From assembly GCA_002422795.1 (NCBI GenBank), contig DITJ01000004.1:4178-68177 (forward strand): DNA of 64,000 nucleotides. The letters are read 5' to 3'. Shown here piece by piece: positions 63,152 to 64,000 of the stretch. Position numbers and translations under genes: made by a program. Numbering within the stretch: position 1 is the first letter of the stretch; each line of letters opens with the position of its first letter. The notes beneath the pieces are model-generated. The model was not told the DNA's origin and did not search any database. It saw only the letters and a program-made list of their open reading frames with translations. Source of the stretch: Alphaproteobacteria bacterium UBA6187. Lineage in GTDB: Bacteria; Pseudomonadota; Alphaproteobacteria; Rickettsiales; UBA6187.

Positions 63152-64000
63152 ATGGCTAACAAGAAGTTTTCAGCTCGCACTATAGGTGATATAGAAGAAA
63201 TAGAAGTTGAGTCGATAGAGCAGGATATGTCGGATATTATAGAGGATGAGCCTCTTCCTGTAGAAGAAGCTACAGAAATCAATAAAGTTACCAATCCCCT
63301 TAAAAAGACGCTAAAGCGCATTATTGCAGGTGCGGTAATAATAGTGCTTGCTGTAGTGCTTTTCTTTCTTGGCGGAGTTTTCGGTTCGGGAGAGGGAATA
63401 TCAACTATCGCCCCGTCGCCTGTTAATCCAGGAAATAATAATAAACTAGTATACGTAACCGGTGCTGCTCTTGAGCAGGAGTTTACCGATCCCATGTTTA
63501 ATGTTTCCGCCAGGGGTCTGGGGCTTGAGCGCCTGGTAGAAATGTACCAGTGGAGCCTGGAAAAAGATACTTATATAAAAAAATGGTCCAGTGAGCCAAT
63601 TGCAATATCTGATGAGGATGCAAAAAATAAGGGTTTTATAAATCCGGCAGAACTGCCTTTCTTCTCTGATAAATGGCTGGCGGATAAGGTAATGATTGGC
63701 GATTTCAATATTTCCCCTGAGCTTGTAAAGCAGTTGAGTAATTCAACCCCCCTTGCTGTTACAGAGGAGAATTTCAATAAACTTAATGAAGATGGAAAAA
63801 ACGCATTTAAACTTTTTGAGGGCGGTTATTTCTTTGGAATAGACCCCGCAAATCCCCATATTGGCGATTTAAGGATTACCTTTAAAGCTTCTGCTGCCGG
63901 CCAACTTACTGTACTTGCGAAGCAATCTGCAAATTCATTGGAGCCATATATTGGCAAGAATGGACTTGTTGGAATATTACGCGCTGGGAATCATGACCTT
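63152..64000 (+). CDS. TMEM43-family membrane protein, 3' truncated by the window
   Basis: At least 283 residues, open to the last base. An acidic cytosolic N terminus (IGDIEEIEVESIEQDMSDIIEDEPLP) is followed by one membrane helix (IIAGAVIIVLAVVLFFLGGVFG). The soluble region has the TMEM43 pattern: YVTGAALEQEFTDPMFNVSARGLGLERLVEMYQWSLEKDTYIKKWSSEPI, then NPAELPFFSDKWLADKVMIGDFNISPELVKQLS. Human TMEM43 (LUMA) is an inner nuclear membrane protein; the bacterial role is unknown. The upstream 170 bp hold no gene. Confidence 0.85.
   Translation, partial: MANKKFSARTIGDIEEIEVESIEQDMSDIIEDEPLPVEEATEINKVTNPLKKTLKRIIAGAVIIVLAVVLFFLGGVFGSGEGISTIAPSPVNPGNNNKLVYVTGAALEQEFTDPMFNVSARGLGLERLVEMYQWSLEKDTYIKKWSSEPIAISDEDAKNKGFINPAELPFFSDKWLADKVMIGDFNISPELVKQLSNSTPLAVTEENFNKLNEDGKNAFKLFEGGYFFGIDPANPHIGDLRITFKASAAGQLTVLAKQSANSLEPYIGKNGLVGILRAGNHDL

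Overview
The window comes from an AT-rich alphaproteobacterium. The gene order points there: rpoC, mlaA/mlaC, ahcY, pal, ndk, purM, coaE-dnaQ, rlmH-rsfS-nadD-proA-proB, bolA/grxD, dapA-smpB, and a TonB/ExbD/ExbB cluster. The gene set (proline, lysine and purine genes kept) is not that of a highly reduced symbiont. The many palindromic elements in intergenic DNA, one of them inside an open reading frame, resemble those of Rickettsiales-like lineages, but I cannot place the organism more precisely from sequence alone.

Layout. Positions 1-3903 hold the 3' part of rpoC, followed by an unknown gene (4062-4799). Positions 4986-30904 are a 25.9 kb integrated element. It sits in the anticodon loop of a minus-strand tRNA-Val(GAC) gene, whose 3' half is at 4948-4992 and whose 5' half is at 30898-30936. 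The element carries its own intact tRNA-Val(GAC) at 5178-5254, with a near copy of the chromosomal tRNA's upstream region, so it seems to supply the function it destroys. From 31274 to the end is ordinary chromosome, finishing inside a TMEM43-family gene.

The element is a decayed prophage turned into a defence island. Phage parts: tyrosine integrase and excisionase-like gene, a replication protein with a DnaA domain-I-like end, an XRE-type regulator, a minor tail Z protein, a deletion junction joining a broken ParB-like gene to the C-terminal end of a tail-tip protein, tail-fibre-like genes, holin and a GH24 endolysin. No terminase, portal or capsid gene remains. Cargo: a serine recombinase-ParB-RepB cassette, a type II restriction system with Vsr, an RloC-like ATPase with zinc hook and putative anticodon-nuclease residues followed by an HD-plus-GHKL protein, a TIGR02391 (Ymh) protein with an RX4H motif, and a DUF4238 protein.

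Two kinds of repeat fill the chromosome. (1) Palindromic elements of about 105-185 bp fall into several terminal-arm families that share internal core motifs. One interrupts an acetyltransferase gene with a clean TA duplication, one lies in frame inside an RDD-family gene, and one supplies the stop codon of rsfS. (2) Many intergenic gaps hold a hairpin whose arms are short tandem repeats of period about 7. The repeated word differs at each locus, and the hairpins occur between divergent as well as co-directional genes, so they cannot all be terminators.
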